The notes under the pieces are model-generated. The model worked only from the letters and a program-made list of their open reading frames with translations, was not told where the DNA came from and made no database searches. Of a stretch of DNA of 22,366 bases, positions 21,672-22,366 are shown piece by piece (position 1 is the stretch's first letter; the number at the start of each line of letters is the position of its first letter). A program made the position numbers and the translations under genes. The stretch is from an uncultured Micrococcales bacterium. GTDB taxonomy: Bacteria; Actinomycetota; Actinomycetes; Actinomycetales; Microbacteriaceae. The stretch is from the NCBI GenBank assembly GCA_903824455.1, contig CAIJWY010000093.1, forward strand, positions 1 through 22,366, written 5' to 3'.

Positions 21672-21685
21672 GAACAATGTTGTTC
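21672..21685. repeat. Palindrome before the WXG100 start
   Basis: GAACAA-TG-TTGTTC is a perfect palindrome with 6-bp arms, 3-16 nt before the WXG100 ATG and where a ribosome-binding site would be. An operator or a start-site hairpin is possible; it does not fit the GAAC-N4-GTTC LexA box. Confidence 0.45.
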
Positions 21686-21730
21686 CGACCGGTTGACTAA
21701 TTACCCAGACTGCGAAAAGTTGTGAATAAC

Positions 21731-22366
21731 TTAGGTCAGTTCGATGCGCATGGTGGTTCCGCCGCCATCGGTTTCAAGAGCCACGATGGTTGCCCTGTGG
21801 CGGTCAAGAATTGTCTTCACGATTGACAGACCAAGACCTGAACCACCGGTCTCGCGGTTTCTCGAGTTGTCGGCACGGAAGAATCGCTCGAACACTTTCT
21901 CTCGCAGCTGCTTGGGAATTCCTTCGCCGTGATCTCGAACTTCGATCACGGTCTTACTCCCTTGAATTCCTATAACCAACTCAACGGTTTTGTCGGCAGG
22001 GGAGAAGCGGCTGGCGTTGGCCAGCAGGTTGGTGAAAACCTGACGTAGTGCCATGGCGTCGACCTTTGCCTTCACCCGATAGCTTGAACCTATTTTTTCG
22101 CCAGCAAAATCGGTGACCAAGATGGTTCTCTTGTGTTCGGCAACTGAGGCGTCTTTGGCGGCTTCTAATGCAATGGGAACTAAGTCGGTTTCTACCAGCG
22201 CCAAATCGGTGGCTTCATCGAGGCGGGCCAGAGTCAAAAGATTGTCTACTAATCCGCCCATGCGAAGTGCCTCAGATTCGATTCTGTTCATCGCGTCGTC
22301 TAGAGCCTGTTTTTCCTTGAGAGCCCCCATGCGGTAAAGCTCGGCATAGCCTCGCACCGATGCCAG
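21731..22366 (-). CDS. Sensor histidine kinase, C-terminal part (5' end beyond window)
   Basis: The C-terminal 211 residues of a two-component kinase, running off the right edge. The visible sequence begins just after the phospho-His (LASVRGYAELYR follows the HELRTP box), which is outside the window. The dimerisation helix SEALRMGGLVDNLLTLARLDE and the ATP-binding domain are intact: N-box NLLANASRFS, G1 RDHGEGIP, F-box FERFFRADNS and G2 GGSGLGLSIV. Such actinobacterial kinases usually follow a response regulator and have a HAMP domain and two TM helices; these would lie upstream. The frame is open to the edge, so internal GTG codons are not starts. The stimulus is unknown. Confidence 0.95.
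   Translation of the reverse strand: MASVRGYAELYRMGALKEKQALDDAMNRIESEALRMGGLVDNLLTLARLDEATDLALVETDLVPIALEAAKDASVAEHKRTILVTDFAGEKIGSSYRVKAKVDAMALRQVFTNLLANASRFSPADKTVELVIGIQGSKTVIEVRDHGEGIPKQLREKVFERFFRADNSRNRETGGSGLGLSIVKTILDRHRATIVALETDGGGTTMRIELT

Noticed and set aside
21672..21685. The palindrome as an SOS (LexA) box
   Set aside because: Actinobacterial LexA boxes are GAAC-N4-GTTC; here six bases separate GAAC and GTTC.
21720..21729. TTGTGAATAA, whose reverse complement contains TTATTCACA, like a DnaA box
   Set aside because: A single 9-mer occurs by chance often, and no dnaA, dnaN or cluster of boxes is near.
1..22366. A mobile element, prophage or defence island
   Set aside because: No transposase, integrase, terminal repeats, restriction genes or array; all genes are conserved housekeeping or common actinobacterial families.

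Overview
This window is an ordinary, densely packed chromosomal stretch of a high-GC Gram-positive bacterium (Actinomycetota). It most resembles a small-genome freshwater Microbacteriaceae of the Rhodoluna/Aquiluna type. The evidence is gene content and order: glnR, ppk-mutT1, gpm-senX3-regX3 with phoU, and carD-ispDF-cysS-rlmB. A fused IspD-IspF, a GroEL ending in GGGMDF, a WXG100 protein and two CIRCE sites also fit. GC content looks only moderate by eye. The genus is inferred, not proven. There is no insertion sequence, prophage, CRISPR array or resistance island, and no gene-free stretch exceeds 300 bases.

Layout. Bases 1-3283 (minus strand) carry glnR, ppk and a truncated mutT1-like NUDIX gene, a nitrogen/phosphorus unit. 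Bases 3319-6319 (plus) form a tight five-gene run: a 3-TM small protein, a 36-residue 1-TM protein, a nitrobindin/FABP-like barrel, YgfZ and a FUSC-type membrane protein. A converging SAM methyltransferase follows (6316-7101, minus). Bases 7125-10471 hold gpm, phoU (minus) and the senX3-regX3 phosphate two-component system, with a candidate PHO box between phoU and senX3. A lipoprotein gene (minus) is divergent from the carD-ispDF-cysS-rlmB operon (11139-15222), which closes on a two-way terminator shared with a stand-alone sugar-ABC ATPase gene (15297-16367, minus). That ATPase gene has a perfect palindromic operator candidate in its leader.

From 16528 onward the genes are envelope and stress functions. 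They are a membrane-anchored DsbA-like thiol oxidoreductase, tRNA-Thr(TGT), a secreted polysaccharide deacetylase that starts two bases after the tRNA, MsrB (minus), a LytR_C-domain membrane protein, a cold-shock protein and groEL under tandem CIRCE operators. The window ends with a WXG100 gene and the 3' part of a sensor histidine kinase gene, both on the minus strand.

Nothing here amounts to a new multi-gene system. The observations most worth a second look are a 14-residue net insertion in the RNA-polymerase-binding domain of CarD, the tRNA-Thr/deacetylase junction (possible leaderless mRNA made by tRNA processing), the GTTC repeat between phoU and senX3, the RegX3 receiver lacking its usual Lys-Pro motif, the 36-residue ORF, and a nested inverted repeat before the tRNA.
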